Below are positions 62,874 to 64,000 of a stretch of DNA of 64,000 bases, one piece after another. Both the position numbers and the translations under genes were made by a program. The stretch is from assembly GCA_963734595.1 (NCBI GenBank), contig CAVTHV010000017.1, positions 1 through 64,000 of the forward strand. The letters run 5' to 3'. The stretch's first letter is position 1. Each line of letters opens with the position of its first letter. Origin of the DNA: CAKKQX01 sp963734595 (GTDB taxonomy: Bacteria > Pseudomonadota > Gammaproteobacteria > Burkholderiales > SG8-41). Below the pieces are notes generated by a model. That model did not search any database, had not been told where the DNA came from, and saw nothing but the letters and a program-made list of their open reading frames with translations.

Positions 62874-63728
62874 ATGACGGCAGCGAACGATCAGTCCTCT
62901 CTCGTAACCCCGGCGTGGCTCGAAGCCCACAAGGACGATCCCAAGGTATGTCTGATCGAGGTCGCGGGTCTTGGCCAGGACCAGATGCAGACCTACAAGG
63001 CCGGCCATGTGCCCGGCGCCATGGGCTGGAAATGGAAAGAGATGCTGTGGGATTCCCGCACGCGCGACTTTCCCGATCCCGATGAGTTTGCGCGCCGGCT
63101 GGGCGCCGCCGGCATCGGCAATGACACCACGGTGGTGTTTTACGGCGAGGGGATGCAGTTCGGCATCTATGCCTGGTGGACGTTCAAGTACTGCGGCCAC
63201 GACAAGGTGCGCGTGCTCGACGGCGCGCGCGACCGCTGGGCCAACGAAGGCCGGCCGCTCTCCACCGAAGTGCCGCCGCCCGCGAAGCCGGTGCAGTACC
63301 GGCCGGTCGCGCGCAACGAGGGCATGCGCATCCGCCGCGACGAGGTGCTTGCGGCGCTGGGACGCCCCGGCCAGGTCATACTCGATGGGCGTTCTCCCGA
63401 AGAATACACAGGCCAGCGCGTCGGCGGGCCCGGCGGCCCGGATGTCGGCGCGCTGCGCTACGGGCGGATTCCCGGCGCAAAGCATCTGTTCTATTCCGAT
63501 CTCATGAATGCCGACAAGAGCTTCAAGACCGCGGACGAGATCAAACGCGCTGCGGCAGAACGCGGTGCGGCCCCGGACAAGAACGTCATTGCCTACTGCC
63601 GCATGAGCCACAGGGCCACGGTCATCTATTTTGCGCTGACCGAACTGCTCGGATACAGGAACGTGCGGGTCTACGACGGTTCCTGGACCGAGTGGGGCAA
63701 TCTGGTAGGGGTGCCGGTAGAACGATAA
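62874..63728 (+). CDS. Rhodanese-type sulfurtransferase (copy 2)
   Basis: A 284-residue intact paralogue of the previous gene. The C-terminal active-site loop is VIAYCRMSHRATVIYF. Long exact nucleotide stretches are shared between the copies (for example around 62330-62400 and 63240-63320), pointing to recent duplication or gene conversion. It probably transfers sulfane sulfur from thiosulfate or a mercapto acid; the true donor is unknown. Frame is intact. Confidence 0.9.
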   Translation: MTAANDQSSLVTPAWLEAHKDDPKVCLIEVAGLGQDQMQTYKAGHVPGAMGWKWKEMLWDSRTRDFPDPDEFARRLGAAGIGNDTTVVFYGEGMQFGIYAWWTFKYCGHDKVRVLDGARDRWANEGRPLSTEVPPPAKPVQYRPVARNEGMRIRRDEVLAALGRPGQVILDGRSPEEYTGQRVGGPGGPDVGALRYGRIPGAKHLFYSDLMNADKSFKTADEIKRAAAERGAAPDKNVIAYCRMSHRATVIYFALTELLGYRNVRVYDGSWTEWGNLVGVPVER

Positions 63729-63806
63729 GCATTTTCCGCCGCCGCAATTGCGGGACGGAGTTCACGATCATTGTCAAACGGAAGTCATGCACACAAAGGG
63801 TAAATG

Positions 63807-64000
63807 ATGGCAACTGCAGATTTGAAGAAGCACAAGCTCGGCTGGATCGGCATCGGCCGCATGGGTTACGCGATGGCCGAGCGGCTGGCCAAGGCCGGCT
63901 GCGACATTTCGGTATGGAACCGCACCAAGTCCAAAGCCGAACCGCTCGCCAAAAGCGGCGCCAAAGTCGTCGATGCGCTCACCGATCTGGCGGGCTGCGA
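63807..64000 (+). CDS. 3-hydroxyisobutyrate dehydrogenase-like NAD(P) oxidoreductase, partial
   Basis: Only the first ~64 residues are inside the window. LGWIGIGRMGYAMAERLAKA is the dinucleotide-binding motif (GxGxMGxxM) of the beta-hydroxyacid dehydrogenase family, followed by VWNRTKSKAEPLAKSGAKV. The start is ATG 63807 or 63804. Same strand as the rhodaneses, 78 bases downstream, so possibly the next operon member. Confidence 0.82.
   Translation, partial: MATADLKKHKLGWIGIGRMGYAMAERLAKAGCDISVWNRTKSKAEPLAKSGAKVVDALTDLAGC

Overview
The window looks like a chromosomal segment of a GC-rich betaproteobacterium. The basis is gene order and content rather than any species marker: DUF4149–yhbY–rlmE–ftsH–folP–glmM, then tpiA–secG–tRNA-Leu–nuoA-N–nudix, plus a Bug/TctC-type solute receptor. 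No rRNA, CRISPR array, prophage or transposase gene was seen.

Layout. 0.2-6.2 kb: housekeeping block (DUF4149 membrane protein, yhbY, rlmE, ftsH, folP, glmM). 6.3-8.7 kb: arsenic operon arsR–arsI–arsC–acr3, with an operator lying on the -10 box. 8.9-12.8 kb: TctC receptor, then a minus-strand envelope/lipid block (LpxH-like phosphoesterase, glycosyltransferase, diacylglycerol kinase, small unknown protein). 13.0-16.9 kb: pstSCAB behind a clear Pho box. 17.2-34.2 kb: tpiA, secG, tRNA-Leu(GAG), all 14 nuo genes of respiratory complex I, and a Nudix hydrolase. 34.2-40.8 kb: a DSF-type signalling neighbourhood (MerR-HTH–PAS–GGDEF–EAL protein and rpfF-like crotonase on the minus strand; divergent Aas-like acyltransferase/acyl ligase and a metallophosphoesterase). 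40.8-50.2 kb: two c-type cytochromes, arfB, dsbB, DUF465, a two-subunit molybdenum hydroxylase, a threonine dehydratase-like enzyme, a MOSC protein and small unknowns. 50.2-64 kb: marC and a GntR/FadR regulator facing a long plus-strand run that looks catabolic: substrate-binding protein, two tandem alpha/beta hydrolases, M24 family protein, 2-oxo-acid dehydrogenase E1alpha/E1beta, amidohydrolase, E2, two rhodaneses and the start of a 3-hydroxyisobutyrate dehydrogenase-like gene.

Two features cut across the window. First, about half of the protein genes, including essential ones (ftsH, folP, glmM, seven nuo genes), are broken by single-base indels, nearly all +1 insertions. Removing one base restores the family sequence each time. 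Consensus error is the likeliest cause, but the indels recur in a few contexts (GACGC/GCGTC, CGATC, newly made six-base palindromes). Coordinates below span the intact gene as I reconstruct it. Second, several families of intergenic inverted repeats sit directly in front of start codons inside operons.

The most promising biology is the rpfF / MerR-PAS-GGDEF-EAL / aas neighbourhood and the uncharacterised catabolic run at the right end.
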